A stretch of DNA of 64,000 nucleotides from Rapidithrix thailandica (GCF_039710355.1 NZ_JBDKWZ010000021.1:70659-134658), one strand, 5' to 3'. Positions 45,955 through 55,591 are shown, counted from the first letter of the stretch. Notes: generated by a model from the sequence alone, not told the origin. A program made the numbers and translations.

Positions 45955-46725
45955 TTACCTGGCATTGTATTGCAACAACAAATACCGTATTCCCTCCAAA
46001 GTCAAATGCGGATCGATCAAGTCAAATTGTTGATGAAGAGGAGTCAACACGGAAGAAAGCCCTCCGGTAGCCACCACTTTACACGCTACCGGTAACTCCT
46101 GCCGGGTTCTTTCAATCATTTTTTCGACCAACCCGGTAAACCCGATCAATACACCGGCTTGCAAGGCGTGCTCCGTATTCCGGCCCAATACGGAAGAAGG
46201 CAGTTCTAATTCCACATCGGGAAGTTTGGCTGTAGAGGTAGACAATGCGCGCATAGCGGTTTTCAGACCCGGAGCAATTGCCACCCCTAAAATAGCAGGC
46301 TCATCGGATACAGTGGTAAAGGTCAAAGCCGTTCCAAAATCCACTACCAGACAATGTTGTTGAAACTTTGTAAAAGCCGCCACCGCATTGGCGACCAAAT
46401 CACTCCCGATTTCATAGATATTCTCAATATGCAAGGGGATACATTTATACACCTCCGGCCCCATTACCACCACATCACTCCCAAGCAACTTTGCAACCAT
46501 ACCGGAAATAACCTCAGTCAACGGTGGCACCACACTGCTAAGCCCGATATATTGAATAGCATTTAACTTTATCCCATACTCCAAAAACAAAGACCTCAGA
46601 TGCATGCCATAATACAATTCATCTTGTTGTATATCCGTTTCCACCCTCCATTGATGCACCCATCTGTTTTGATCGTAGATCCCATATACTATGTTGGTAT
46701 TTCCAATATCTATCACTAAATCCAT
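45955..46725 (-). CDS. coaX: Type III pantothenate kinase
   Basis: About 256 residues from the ATG at 46725, giving the standard start MDLVIDIGNTNIVYGIYD; an ATG three codons upstream is less conserved. It phosphorylates pantothenate, the first step of coenzyme A synthesis. The ASKHA-fold motifs are VIDIGNTN, VVDFGTALTFTTV and a later CKVVATGGLSSVL. Monocistronic on the minus strand. Confidence 0.95.
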   Translation of the reverse strand: MDLVIDIGNTNIVYGIYDQNRWVHQWRVETDIQQDELYYGMHLRSLFLEYGIKLNAIQYIGLSSVVPPLTEVISGMVAKLLGSDVVVMGPEVYKCIPLHIENIYEIGSDLVANAVAAFTKFQQHCLVVDFGTALTFTTVSDEPAILGVAIAPGLKTAMRALSTSTAKLPDVELELPSSVLGRNTEHALQAGVLIGFTGLVEKMIERTRQELPVACKVVATGGLSSVLTPLHQQFDLIDPHLTLEGIRYLLLQYNAR

Positions 46726-47027
46726 ACAATACATTCTTTATTTTCTGAAATATACAAAATGTTTGTTCCTCTCTCTATTCTGACCAAAAAAATTACCCTT
46801 TTCACACTTTTTCACCCTTCTCTCCTAGAATCCCTGCATTTTCCACCTTACAAAGGTTGTTTTTCACAAAATCACATCAAACCCACCACACAACACCCTT
46901 TAAATCTAATTTTTTCAACAAAAATTAATTTTTAGGATATTTTTTGATCTTCTTTTTAAGAAATTTCTTTCATTTTTAATTTTTTTAATTCATTTTTGAA
47001 TCATCAAATTACAAAACTTTAGTAAAC
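46726..47027. other. AT-rich divergent region upstream of the ammonium transporter gene
   Basis: T-rich upstream region of about 300 bases. AAAAATTAATTTTT (46920-46933) is a perfect AT palindrome, but such a sequence is expected by chance in this composition. No gene is visible. Confidence 0.35.
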
Positions 47028-48329
47028 ATGAGAAAATTTGGTTCAATTCTACTCCTGCTACTCTCTACTCCCGCATTAGCCTTTGCTGAAGAAACTGCTC
47101 CGACCCTCGACAAAGGCGACACCGCATGGATGCTCATAGCCACAGCACTGGTCGCTTTGATGACTCCGGCCGGACTCACGCTCTTTTACGGAGGGCTCAC
47201 TCAACGAAAAAGTGTCTTGAACACGATCGGAATGAGTTATACCGCCTTCTGCACGGCCTCTATCGTATGGGTCATTGTTGGTTACAGTATTGCTTTTGGA
47301 GGTGCCAACGATCCTTTTTTAGGTTCTTTGGAATTTTTCATGCTCAATAACATCCCCATCAACGAAGTTTCGGGCTCGATCCCCACATTGTTATTTGTAA
47401 TGTTCCAGGGCACGTTCGCTGCCATTGCCGTAGCCCTTGTAAGCGGAGCTATTATCGAAAGGGTAAAATTTTCTACCTGGATCTTATTTTCCATCCTATG
47501 GGTAATTCTGGTATACTCCCCCATTGCACACTGGGTATGGAGTGCTTCAGGCTTTTTACTTGCACATGGCGACCTGGACTTTGCCGGCGGTACCGTCATC
47601 CATATCAATGCTGGCGTTGCAGGATTGGTCTTGTGCTATTTGGTAGGCAAAAGAATCGATCACAACAAGCCTACCGGCAGTAAACCCGCCTCTACCAAAC
47701 TGATGATTTTAGGTTCTGCCTTGTTATGGTTCGGATGGTTTGGCTTCAACGGAGGTAGTGAACTCGCTGCCGACTTTATTACTGCCAATGCTTTATTAGT
47801 AACCAATGTAGCGGCAGCCGCCGGTGGAATGACCTGGTTACTCATCGAATGGACAACCGAACACAAAAAGCCTACGCTCCTAGGCAGTGCCTCCGGGGTG
47901 GTTTCCGGACTGGTAGGCATTACACCTGCAGCCGGTTTTGTCGATGTATTTGGCGCTCTGATTATCGGGCTTTTCTCCGGTGCTATCGGTTATTTCGGTG
48001 TAATCAAATTGAAGAAAATATTAGGATATGACGATACATTGGATGTATTTGGTATCCACGGCTTGGTAGGTATCTTCGGAGCCATTGCTACCGGAATCTT
48101 TGCCAATCCGGAAGTAAACGGAGCCGCAGGTTTGCTTTATGGCAATCCCGGACAAGTGTTAACACAACTCTACGGTGTAGGCGTAACTATTATTTACTCC
48201 GGAACTGTCTCTGCGGTACTCTTTAAAGTAGCCACCTTAGTTACTGCCGGAGGCCGGGTAGAACGCTCCATCGAAGAAGAAGGAATGGACCTTGCCTACC
48301 ATGGCGAAAAAGGATTTGACATAAACTGA
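47028..48329 (+). CDS. amt: Ammonium transporter
   Basis: 433 residues. A signal-like N-terminus (ILLLLLSTPALAFAEE) precedes the eleven transmembrane helices typical of Amt/Mep proteins. The pore and gating motifs are present: DTAWMLIATALVALMTPAGL, HINAGVAGLVLCYLVGKR, LLWFGWFGFNGGSELA, and FGIHGLVGIFGAIATG. It moves ammonium into the cell for the glutamine synthetases encoded 8-11 kb upstream on the same strand. No GlnK/PII gene is adjacent. ATG at 47028. Confidence 0.95.
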   Translation: MRKFGSILLLLLSTPALAFAEETAPTLDKGDTAWMLIATALVALMTPAGLTLFYGGLTQRKSVLNTIGMSYTAFCTASIVWVIVGYSIAFGGANDPFLGSLEFFMLNNIPINEVSGSIPTLLFVMFQGTFAAIAVALVSGAIIERVKFSTWILFSILWVILVYSPIAHWVWSASGFLLAHGDLDFAGGTVIHINAGVAGLVLCYLVGKRIDHNKPTGSKPASTKLMILGSALLWFGWFGFNGGSELAADFITANALLVTNVAAAAGGMTWLLIEWTTEHKKPTLLGSASGVVSGLVGITPAAGFVDVFGALIIGLFSGAIGYFGVIKLKKILGYDDTLDVFGIHGLVGIFGAIATGIFANPEVNGAAGLLYGNPGQVLTQLYGVGVTIIYSGTVSAVLFKVATLVTAGGRVERSIEEEGMDLAYHGEKGFDIN

Positions 48330-48349
48330 TCTGAGATATACGATGAAGG

Positions 48350-48382
48350 AAAAGGGGAACTCCGCTTGGGGCTCCTTTTTTT
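48350..48382 (+). terminator. Possible terminator of the amt gene
   Basis: AAGGGG pairs with CTCCTT, including one G-U pair, before a run of eight T. The stem is short. Confidence 0.5.
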
Positions 48383-48547
48383 TATTTTGCTTATCTCTTC
48401 TTGAAATAAACGGATCAATGGATACTTTTCAGACTTAATAAAAACCAAGTGGCAATAAGCAACGATCACCCATCTTTAGGTTTTCCACATTTCCTATTAC
48501 TTCTCTCCTCCCTTCAATCCTTCAACCCCTCACTCCTTCATCCTTGT

Positions 48548-51073
48548 TTAAGCCGGATCCACATCGACAACAATATATACTTTTCTAAAACCCTTCTGTT
48601 GCCTTAAGCGCTCTATTTGTTCTGCAATCAATGTTTTTGCCTTCACCAAATCCACTTTCCCCCGCTCTAATTTAACAATCAGATCTTTCAAATACTGATT
48701 CCTGATTTTGTCGATAACCGGAAATTCGGGACCCAACACCCTCTTTTGTCCTATCCGCCCCCTTAAATACACTGCCAACTGCTCTGCTGCATGATCGGTC
48801 AGCTCCCGGCTCTCACTTTTAACCGAAAGCTTGACAATCCGGGTAAAAGGAGGATATAAATATTGTTTTCTCTCCCATACCTCCCGTTTGAAAAAACTCC
48901 AATAATCGTGATTGAAAACATGCTGCAAAATCAGTTGATTGGGATTAGCCGTTTGGATAATCACCTTTCCCAGCTTCTCCCTTCTTCCGGCCCGGCCACT
49001 CACTTGAGTAATCAATTGAAACGTCCGTTCATGTGAGCGAAAATCCGGAAAATGTATCATTCTATCCACATCAAAAACCCCCACCAAGCTTACATGATCG
49101 AAGTCCAAACCCTTACTCACCATCTGCGTACCGATTAAGATATCAATTTGTTGGTTTTCAAAATCAGAAATGATTTTTTGGTAACTGTACTTGCGTTTGG
49201 TGGTATCCAAATCCATTCGCTGGATTCGGGTTTCAGGCAATAAAACCTTCAACTCCTCTTCAATCTTCTCCGTACCTACCCCCACGGTTTTGACCTTACT
49301 CGATCCACAAGCGATACAATGCTTTGGAGCCGGCTCACGGTACCCACAGTAGTGACACCGCAACTCATTCCGGTACATATGGTAAGTCAAACTCACCGAA
49401 CATTGGTTGCATTTCGGAGTCCAGGCACATTCTTCACAAGTAAGAAAAGGAGCATATCCTCTTCTGTTTTGAAAAAGAATTACCTGTTCGTTAAGATTCA
49501 AGCTCTCTTTTATCCCATCGAGCAACAAACTGGAGAACTCACTCTTCATGGTTTTTCGCTTGCGCTCTTTTCGAATATCGGCAAAGTGAATCGCTGGCAA
49601 CTGCGCATTTCCATACCGTTGTTTAAGCTCTACCAATCCATATTTTTGTGTTTTTGCCAAATAGTAACTTTCCACAGAAGGCGTTGCCGAGCCTAACAGC
49701 ACTTTTGCATGATGCAACTTTGCTAATACCACCGCCATATCCCGGGCATGATACCGTGGCGCAGGATCATACTGTTTATAAGAAGACTCGTGCTCCTCAT
49801 CCACAATGACCAATCCTAAATTATCAAAAGGCAAAAACAATGAAGAACGCACCCCTACTACAAACGGGAACTTACCTTCTGCCACTCCTTTCCAAACTTC
49901 TACCCGTTCATTATCCGAAAATTTGGAGTGATATATCCCAACACTTTCCCCAAACACTTTCCGCAAGCGCACCACCATCTGAGCAGTAAGCACAATCTCC
50001 GGTACCATCAATAATACCTGAGAGCCATTGGCAAGCACTTTTTTCACCAACTCTATATATACCTCCGTTTTACCACTTCCGGTAATCCCGTGAAGCAAAC
50101 ACACATCCCGCTCTTTAAATATTTCCAGAATATCGTCCAATGCTCCGGCCTGTATATCATTCAGCGTAAAATCATACGCCTCTACAGTGACCGACTCTTC
50201 CATTTCATCCAAGCGAGACTGAACCACCTCAAACTCTTCAAAAATTTGATTTTTCAATAAGGTATTCAAAGAAGAAGTCGAAAACCCTCCATGGGTAATT
50301 TCTGTTTTCTCCAACCCTTCCCTATTCAACTCCGGCCGCGACAACACTGGCAACTCCGACAAGTACTTAAGTAAGATTTCCTCTTGTTTTGTTTTTTTAC
50401 TTAAGCTGGCAAACAACTCTTCCATCGCTTGCTCACTCTCCAAATAAGCGTCACGCAGTCGTATTTTTTTTATCTTTTTGGGCTTATACTTCTCTTTTAC
50501 CTCTTCAAACAAAATGATCGCCCTTCGTTTAATCAAACTCTTAATTACCTGATAAACGCTTTTAATTCCCAGGATTTCCGAAACTTGATCGTAAGGCACC
50601 GCATTCACCCCCCGCAAATGATTCAACAATTTATCTTCATGCGGATTCAGCTCCATTTCATGTTCGAAATAATTGAATTCCGGATTCAACTGTACTTTAG
50701 AAGTACTGGTCAGTTTCAAGCCCGAAGGAATGGCTATATTCATCACTTCCCCTACCGTACACATATAATAATCCGCAATCCACTTCCACAACTGCAATTG
50801 CGTAGCATTGACGGTAGGCTCAAAATCCAAAACATCCAAAATATACTTCGCCTGATAATGCTCCGGAGGATTTTCCAACACCTCCGCAACAATAGCTGTC
50901 AATAGCCGCCTCTCCCCAAACTGCACCACCACCCGGAAGCCTATATGCACATAAGGCTCCAACTCCTTCGGAATGGCATAACGATACCGCTTCGGAATGG
51001 GCACAGGAATAATAACATCGACATACTTAATGGTCCTTGACTCCGGAACCTGATTTGGGTCTTTGAGCAACAC
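48548..51073 (-). CDS. priA: Primosomal protein N' (replication restart helicase)
   Basis: 841 residues, at the long end for PriA. Restarts replication at stalled forks. The helicase motifs are visible: Walker A LLHGITGSGKTEVY, Walker B LVIVDEEHES, LLGSATPSVES, and the VSGRAGRREKLG motif. The zinc-binding cysteines are in CEECAWTPKCNQC and CHYCGYREPAPKHCIACG. The start is GTG at 51073; an in-frame stop lies six codons upstream and no ATG is available, so GTG or the following TTG starts it. The gap on to tsaB (51074-51318) shows nothing. Confidence 0.95.
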   Translation of the reverse strand: MLLKDPNQVPESRTIKYVDVIIPVPIPKRYRYAIPKELEPYVHIGFRVVVQFGERRLLTAIVAEVLENPPEHYQAKYILDVLDFEPTVNATQLQLWKWIADYYMCTVGEVMNIAIPSGLKLTSTSKVQLNPEFNYFEHEMELNPHEDKLLNHLRGVNAVPYDQVSEILGIKSVYQVIKSLIKRRAIILFEEVKEKYKPKKIKKIRLRDAYLESEQAMEELFASLSKKTKQEEILLKYLSELPVLSRPELNREGLEKTEITHGGFSTSSLNTLLKNQIFEEFEVVQSRLDEMEESVTVEAYDFTLNDIQAGALDDILEIFKERDVCLLHGITGSGKTEVYIELVKKVLANGSQVLLMVPEIVLTAQMVVRLRKVFGESVGIYHSKFSDNERVEVWKGVAEGKFPFVVGVRSSLFLPFDNLGLVIVDEEHESSYKQYDPAPRYHARDMAVVLAKLHHAKVLLGSATPSVESYYLAKTQKYGLVELKQRYGNAQLPAIHFADIRKERKRKTMKSEFSSLLLDGIKESLNLNEQVILFQNRRGYAPFLTCEECAWTPKCNQCSVSLTYHMYRNELRCHYCGYREPAPKHCIACGSSKVKTVGVGTEKIEEELKVLLPETRIQRMDLDTTKRKYSYQKIISDFENQQIDILIGTQMVSKGLDFDHVSLVGVFDVDRMIHFPDFRSHERTFQLITQVSGRAGRREKLGKVIIQTANPNQLILQHVFNHDYWSFFKREVWERKQYLYPPFTRIVKLSVKSESRELTDHAAEQLAVYLRGRIGQKRVLGPEFPVIDKIRNQYLKDLIVKLERGKVDLVKAKTLIAEQIERLRQQKGFRKVYIVVDVDPA

Positions 51074-51318
51074 GCTGCTTTCTGTTTAGTGTAAGGGTTT
51101 TTCAAATAAAGAAACAGGCAAGAACCTCACGGCCCTTGCTAAAAGTAGTAAATCTTCATCAAAAATAATGAGAAATCAGGAATCGGCAGCCACGCATCAA
51201 CCATTAAGGAATCAACAAAGCTTTCAGGCTTGTAGTCACTTCAAGAAAAGGCATTATCAACAAATGCAAGCAACTATCTGTTGTTCAAACCATTTACCCT
51301 CACAAATACTTGAAATAA

Positions 51319-52023
51319 CTACTCACCGATTCCTGTAATAAACGGCTTTTTCTTTGAAGGTTTGATCATAAAATCTTTTAAGTAAAACGGCTCAAAATAC
51401 GCCATATCCACAACTTCCTCCTTTTCCAGTTTTTGAATGGCTAATTCTCCGATAAATTTAGCCGAAGGAGTGATCCCTTCCACAAGTTGAAAGGAATCCC
51501 CATTCAACACTTCTTTACACTTAGCCGCTCCATTTCCAAACAAAACCAATGTTTTATCTTTATATTCTCCAAAAGAAGTCTCATCCACTACCTTAGGGTG
51601 CACCTTTTCCACTTCTTCTAATCCCATAGTGTACAAGGCTGTATACACTTCCATCCTGCGAGCATCCAACATCGGACATAGCAACACATCCGAAGGCCAC
51701 TCCCACTGATAAGAAGCCACTTCGCAAGCCATTGCTTTTAAAGTACTTACAGCCACTAAGGGAATACCCAAGGTATAACACAAACCTTTGGCAGTAGAAG
51801 TGCCAATCCTCAAACCCGTATAAGAACCCGGCCCTTCGGAAATGGCCACCGCTTGTACATCTTTCATAGTACCTCCGGCATACCGGATGGTATTCTCTAC
51901 TAACTCCGCCAAATAACTGGAATGAGAACGCTCAAGATGCAACTCCTGCAAGGCAAGTAATTGATGGTCACGATGCACCGCAATAGAACAAACCGTAGTC
52001 GATGTTTCAATACTCAAAATCAT
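51319..52023 (-). CDS. tsaB: tRNA threonylcarbamoyladenosine biosynthesis protein TsaB
   Basis: 234 residues. The ASKHA-fold partner of TsaD in making t6A at position 37 of ANN-decoding tRNAs. Motifs: ILSIETSTTVCSIAVHRD at the N-terminus, AISEGPGSYTGLRIGTSTAK and LDARRMEVYTALY. It is inactive alone and needs TsaD/TsaE, not in this window. ATG at 52023; a T-rich sequence close to a -7 box lies upstream. Confidence 0.94.
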   Translation of the reverse strand: MILSIETSTTVCSIAVHRDHQLLALQELHLERSHSSYLAELVENTIRYAGGTMKDVQAVAISEGPGSYTGLRIGTSTAKGLCYTLGIPLVAVSTLKAMACEVASYQWEWPSDVLLCPMLDARRMEVYTALYTMGLEEVEKVHPKVVDETSFGEYKDKTLVLFGNGAAKCKEVLNGDSFQLVEGITPSAKFIGELAIQKLEKEEVVDMAYFEPFYLKDFMIKPSKKKPFITGIGE

Positions 52024-52266
52024 AGCGCCAAATTACGCAAAAGATAGCGATTGACCAGCAAAATTTTGAATCAACATAGTGTTTGCCATTACACTTTTGG
52101 CACCCCGTTCCATCTACTATTACAACCAACACCCCTATCGGAAAGTCTTGTTTGGCAAACGAACGGCCGGTTGAAACCAGGCTGAACTGATCATTAGCAG
52201 ATCAACATCAACTATTGTAACTTGATCATTCCACTACTTTTCTAGTTCATTATGCCGGATACCTAC

Positions 52267-52854
52267 TTACTTTACAAGCTCTCCCAGCCGAGTTATTTTT
52301 TCCAGCCAGCCATTCCGGAAGCTCTCTTTTGAATCTCTCACCGGACTGATATAGGTGGTTTTAACGGGCCCTACTCCACAAAATTCCAATGTTCCTTTTT
52401 TAAGTTGATTTATAGCAGGGCTTTTCAAAAAATACCGGTAATACCAATTAGGCGTATCTGCCGTACAGATAATCCGTGCGGTTTTACCTTTCAATAATTT
52501 CTCAGGCATTGACGCCCCCTCTTTGTACGCAAATGTAACCCCCGGAAGGAAAACCCTGTCAATAAACCCCTTCATAAGAGCCGGGTACCCATACCACCAC
52601 AACGGATGCACCCATACCATATGCTCACTCCATTTGATCTTTTCAATCGCATCCAGCAAATCCGGCTCAAGCTCTACTTTTTTTCTATATCCGTATTGCA
52701 GGTTCGGATCAAAATCCAAATCGCGTATCGAAATAGTTTGCACCTCTGCATTACTCTTTATGGCCCCTTCCTGATACGCCTTACAGATTCCCTGATTAAA
52801 ACTTTTTTCATCCGGGTGCCCATTGATAATCAATACTTTTTTATGCATAATCAT
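52267..52854 (-). CDS. NAD(P)H:quinone oxidoreductase-like flavodoxin-fold protein
   Basis: 195 residues. The NQO1/KefF/YwrO family FMN-binding fold: VLIINGHPDEKSFNQGI, the flavin-site strand MVWVHPLWWYGYPALMKGFI, and IICTADTPNWYYR. Such enzymes reduce quinones or nitro compounds with two electrons. It is divergent from a TetR-type regulator, with a large palindrome between them, so it is probably repressed by it and induced by an electrophile or quinone. Start is ATG at 52854 or at 52848 (MIMHKKVL). Confidence 0.9.
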   Translation of the reverse strand: MIMHKKVLIINGHPDEKSFNQGICKAYQEGAIKSNAEVQTISIRDLDFDPNLQYGYRKKVELEPDLLDAIEKIKWSEHMVWVHPLWWYGYPALMKGFIDRVFLPGVTFAYKEGASMPEKLLKGKTARIICTADTPNWYYRYFLKSPAINQLKKGTLEFCGVGPVKTTYISPVRDSKESFRNGWLEKITRLGELVK

Positions 52855-52896
52855 TAGTATTTTTAAAGCTTTACAATTTTAGGTCAACCGACCAAT

Positions 52897-52932
52897 TTTG
52901 CAAGTATAGGTCACTTGACCTATACTTGCAAA
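52897..52932. promoter_or_regulatory. 36-bp perfect palindrome, operator candidate for the TetR regulator
   Basis: Two exact 17-bp arms around CT: the left arm is TTTGCAAGTATAGGTCA and the right its reverse complement. It covers the divergent promoter region 43-78 bases upstream of the quinone reductase start and 33-68 bases upstream of the TetR start. A shorter related inverted repeat, GGTC-AACC-GACC, lies next to it at 52882-52893. Confidence 0.8.
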
Positions 52933-52964
52933 TAAGAACTGTATTTTTTACTAAGGTTTAACCA

Positions 52965-53552
52965 ATGGGCAAGAGAGAAGAAAAAATCAATACCATCATC
53001 CACACCACAATTTCACTACTGGGAAAAGAAGGGAGTGGAAGCCTTTCTATGAGAAAAGTTGCCGAGCATTCCAAAATCACTCTCAGCAACCTTCAGTATT
53101 ATTTTAAAGACAAAGACGAGCTATTAAGCGCTACGATAGGCTATTATTTCAAACTTTGTGAAGAGGAGGTTGTAAATACCTTGGAGAAGATTACAAAATC
53201 GGGCAATGCGGACCTCCAACCATTCTTAAAAGAACTCCTGATGATGCATTTGGTGGATGGTCATCCCGATGAAAAATGTACGATGTTCAGAGAAATCTGG
53301 GCACTGTCCACCCGGAACCCCAAAATAGAACAAGTAGTCTTTGAGTATTACCAAACCTATTGCAAATGGATTGTAAAAGTCTTTGCCTCTTACTCCTCCC
53401 ATCCCCAAGCCGTCACCAGTTTGCTACTCCCCTATATCGAAGGCTATTCTGTAATGGGCAAAGCCTTGCCTTTAGGAAAAGCCCAAGTAATCGACTTATT
53501 GATGAATGCTCTAACACCCTTTTATAAAAGACCCGGGCATACTGAGGAATAA
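52965..53552 (+). CDS. TetR/AcrR family transcriptional regulator
   Basis: 195 residues. The helix-turn-helix is in LSMRKVAEHSKITLSNLQYYF, preceded by the family's N-terminal helix (INTIIHTTISLLGKEG). The C-terminal ligand-binding part is all-helical, with no recognised ligand motif. It is divergent from the quinone reductase gene with a shared palindrome, hence most likely its repressor and an autorepressor. ATG at 52965. Confidence 0.93.
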   Translation: MGKREEKINTIIHTTISLLGKEGSGSLSMRKVAEHSKITLSNLQYYFKDKDELLSATIGYYFKLCEEEVVNTLEKITKSGNADLQPFLKELLMMHLVDGHPDEKCTMFREIWALSTRNPKIEQVVFEYYQTYCKWIVKVFASYSSHPQAVTSLLLPYIEGYSVMGKALPLGKAQVIDLLMNALTPFYKRPGHTEE

Positions 53553-53697
53553 AATATTTACGGTCTGATTATACGAATCATCATCCTATTTTAGTCAATT
53601 CTCTTTCCAGAATCAATACGAATGCATATGAGTGCTATTGACAACAGCAACAACTACCCCCTATTCTGTTCTGACCCGGTTAAAATTGAACAAATAA

Positions 53698-53729
53698 AAA
53701 GCCACTGGTTTTTAGGCACCAGTGGCTTT
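53698..53729 (-). terminator. Terminator of the outer-membrane barrel gene
   Basis: AAAGCCACTGGT and ACCAGTGGCTTT form a 12-bp stem with an eight-base loop; on the minus strand TTTTTATTT follows. Confidence 0.8.
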
Positions 53730-53761
53730 GTCTGTATTCTCGACAGATTCTTTCTTTAAAA

Positions 53762-54355
53762 TTAGATTTTAAAACCGGCAGTCAAGCGCAAGATATTATT
53801 TTTACTGTCCGGACCGTTTTTATACATTTTACTCATTCCGAATTCATAATCCAGATCAAAGGTTAACATCCAGATATCCACACCAGCCCCGGCTTTTAAC
53901 CCCCAAACGGTTTTATTGTAATTGTCTTTTTGCAATAGCAACAAATTATCACTCTCATCTACATTGGTTACAAAAGTCAGTGAAGGACCTCCCGTCAAGC
54001 GAAATTTAAAAAACTCGCTATTGATCACACTATGCCCGATCATCACAGGCACCTGAATGGTATTAATCGTGGCGTTTTCTCTAATATCTGAAAAGCTATC
54101 CGCATGCAAATCCTTTACTTTTCCAATTTCGGTACTCATATGAGTCCACATAACGCTGGGTTGAAAGTAGGTTTTTTCTCCAATCCTTAATCCTACCCCT
54201 AATTGATAGCCAATCCGGCCTTCAGAAAGTTTCTGATTTTCATCAGTAGTATACTTTGAAAGGTTTAATCCAAACTGAGGGATCACTTTTACTCCTTGTG
54301 AAAAAGCAGAAAAAGAAACCAAAGTTAAAATAGATGCTACAATTAGTTTTTTCAT
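53762..54355 (-). CDS. Outer membrane beta-barrel protein
   Basis: 197 residues with a signal peptide (KKLIVASILTLVSFSAFSQG) and alternating amphipathic strands such as KVIPQFGLNLSKYTT, IGYQLGVGLRIGEKTYF and VWGLKAGAGVDIWMLTFD ending ILRLTAGFKI. This resembles the PorT/OMP_b-brl family small barrels of Bacteroidota. No substrate or binding role is visible. It is the last protein gene before the tRNA cluster. ATG at 54355. Confidence 0.85.
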   Translation of the reverse strand: MKKLIVASILTLVSFSAFSQGVKVIPQFGLNLSKYTTDENQKLSEGRIGYQLGVGLRIGEKTYFQPSVMWTHMSTEIGKVKDLHADSFSDIRENATINTIQVPVMIGHSVINSEFFKFRLTGGPSLTFVTNVDESDNLLLLQKDNYNKTVWGLKAGAGVDIWMLTFDLDYEFGMSKMYKNGPDSKNNILRLTAGFKI

Positions 54356-54619
54356 TGGTTATTATTAGTTGGTGAAAATTATCCATTAATCACGCAAGGT
54401 TTATGCAAAGGTTACATCCTTCCGGAGACTTTTTTCAATAAAACACTTAAAAAAACCGCATCAAACCAAGCGAAACAACCCTATAAAAAACACTGACGAT
54501 CAATAAGATACAGGCAAATATCAAAACTACTGAAAAGGCAAAAAAAATACTTCAAAAAAAATCTTAATCCTCATTCACAAAATACATTACAGAGTGTTAG
54601 GATTTTTCAAATAAATTAT

Positions 54620-54627
54620 TACTTTTG
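54620..54627 (+). promoter_or_regulatory. Putative -7 box of the tRNA transcript
   Basis: TACTTTTG matches TAnnTTTG, about 100 bases upstream of tRNA-Gly in a gap (54356-54729) that otherwise shows no gene. Confidence 0.55.
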
Positions 54628-54729
54628 CACTGCCTTTCTCAGAAAGGAGTTCTTTATAAGATTGAAATATTGCTTTTTTGCAAAATAAAAGCTAAACTGG
54701 TTACAAAAATTCCGTACATTATATATGAA

Positions 54730-54802
54730 GCGGGAGTAGCTCAGTTGGTAGAGCGCCAGCTTCCCAAGCTGGAGGTCGCGGGTTCGAGACCCGTTTCCCG
54801 CT
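54730..54802 (+). tRNA. tRNA-Gly (anticodon CCC)
   Basis: A 73-base cloverleaf: acceptor GCGGGAG pairs with TTCCCGC, D arm with GCTCAGTTGGTAGAGC, anticodon stem CCAGC/GCTGG around TTCCCAA, and T loop TTCGAGA. Anticodon CCC. No CCA is encoded. Confidence 0.93.
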
Positions 54803-54823
54803 CAAAAGAGCAAATAAAACAAT

Positions 54824-54907
54824 GCCGAAGTGGTGAAATTGGTAGACACGCACGTTTCAGGGGCGTGTGGGAGCAATCCCATGCGGGTTCGAGTCCCGCC
54901 TTCGGCA
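54824..54907 (+). tRNA. tRNA-Leu (anticodon CAG)
   Basis: An 84-base cloverleaf with a long variable arm: acceptor GCCGAAG/CTTCGGC, anticodon loop TTCAGGG giving CAG, variable arm TGGGAGCAATCCCA, T loop TTCGAGT. It is the likely attachment-site tRNA for the island that follows. Confidence 0.92.
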
Positions 54908-54915
54908 CAACCTTT

Positions 54916-54957
54916 AAAAAAAATGCAGCATATTAATTAGTATGCTGCATTTTTTTT
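54916..54957 (+). terminator. Terminator of the tRNA transcript
   Basis: ATGCAGCATA and TATGCTGCAT form a 10-bp stem extended by A/T pairs, ending in a run of eight T. Confidence 0.88.
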
Positions 54958-55195
54958 AAAGTCCATAAGTAATATCTCACAGTACTCATATCAATTTATT
55001 CAGATTGCACCTTGACAAGCCTTCTTCATAATTCCTGGCAAAAATCAATACATTTAAAACCACACTAGTATGTATTAATTGACTACAATCTGTTACATAT
55101 TTCCACAGACTAACAAACGAATCATTTTCAACAACTATCTTTATCTACCTACTACTTATACTACTATTTTCCTTGTAGCACCCGGAGGTTGACAC

Positions 55196-55380
55196 CTTCA
55201 GCGCAAATGGTACCAGGCGGTGGAAGAACTGCAACTGGAGGGCAAGATCAGCGAACAAGAAGCCGGAGAACTTAAAAAAGACTTTCAGGTAAAGCTGTAT
55301 TTTAATCCGACTTGGACGGATTTGCATAGCTGTGTACCAGTTGATTCTTTTCCAAAAGTACGGCAACTCCATCGGGGATG
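55196..55380 (+). pseudogene. Fragment of an unidentified coding sequence
   Basis: From about 55196 the + strand reads coding-like residues (KWYQAVEELQLEGKISEQEA) ending in a stop at 55378-55380, with no start codon and an in-frame stop just upstream. The family is not recognised. The preceding 54958-55195 shows nothing. Confidence 0.35.
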
Positions 55381-55403
55381 AATGGGAATATTTAGCTATT
55401 TAA

Positions 55404-55571
55404 GGCCAACAATCTAACCTAGCTCTTATTTTGGTCAACTTCTATAAATCAAACCTGAGTATCAAAACCCTGCAAAGCCAGTTACGACACCATTCGTTGG
55501 AAATGACGGATATTTACCTGAGAAGCTTAGGGATGGTATTGGATAATGGACTGGCCAATAAGGATTGGTAA
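55404..55571 (+). pseudogene. Remnant of a tyrosine recombinase (C-terminus)
   Basis: After an in-frame stop at 55401 the frame reads KSNLSIKTLQSQLRHHSLEM then TDIYLRSLGM. The LRHHS and TxxYL motifs, with the Tyr nucleophile, match the C-terminal part of tyrosine integrases. Only about 55 residues survive, so it is a decayed integrase. Position just downstream of tRNA-Leu is typical for an integrative element. Confidence 0.65.
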
Positions 55572-55591
55572 AAGAAGACGTTCGTTTGCTG

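Noticed and set aside
46920..46933. AT palindrome upstream of amt as nitrogen-control operator
   Set aside because: An all-AT palindrome is expected by chance in this T-rich region and does not resemble the GSII palindrome.
54625..54936. 103-residue open frame across the two tRNA genes
   Set aside because: It runs through both cloverleafs; the tRNA structure explains the open frame.
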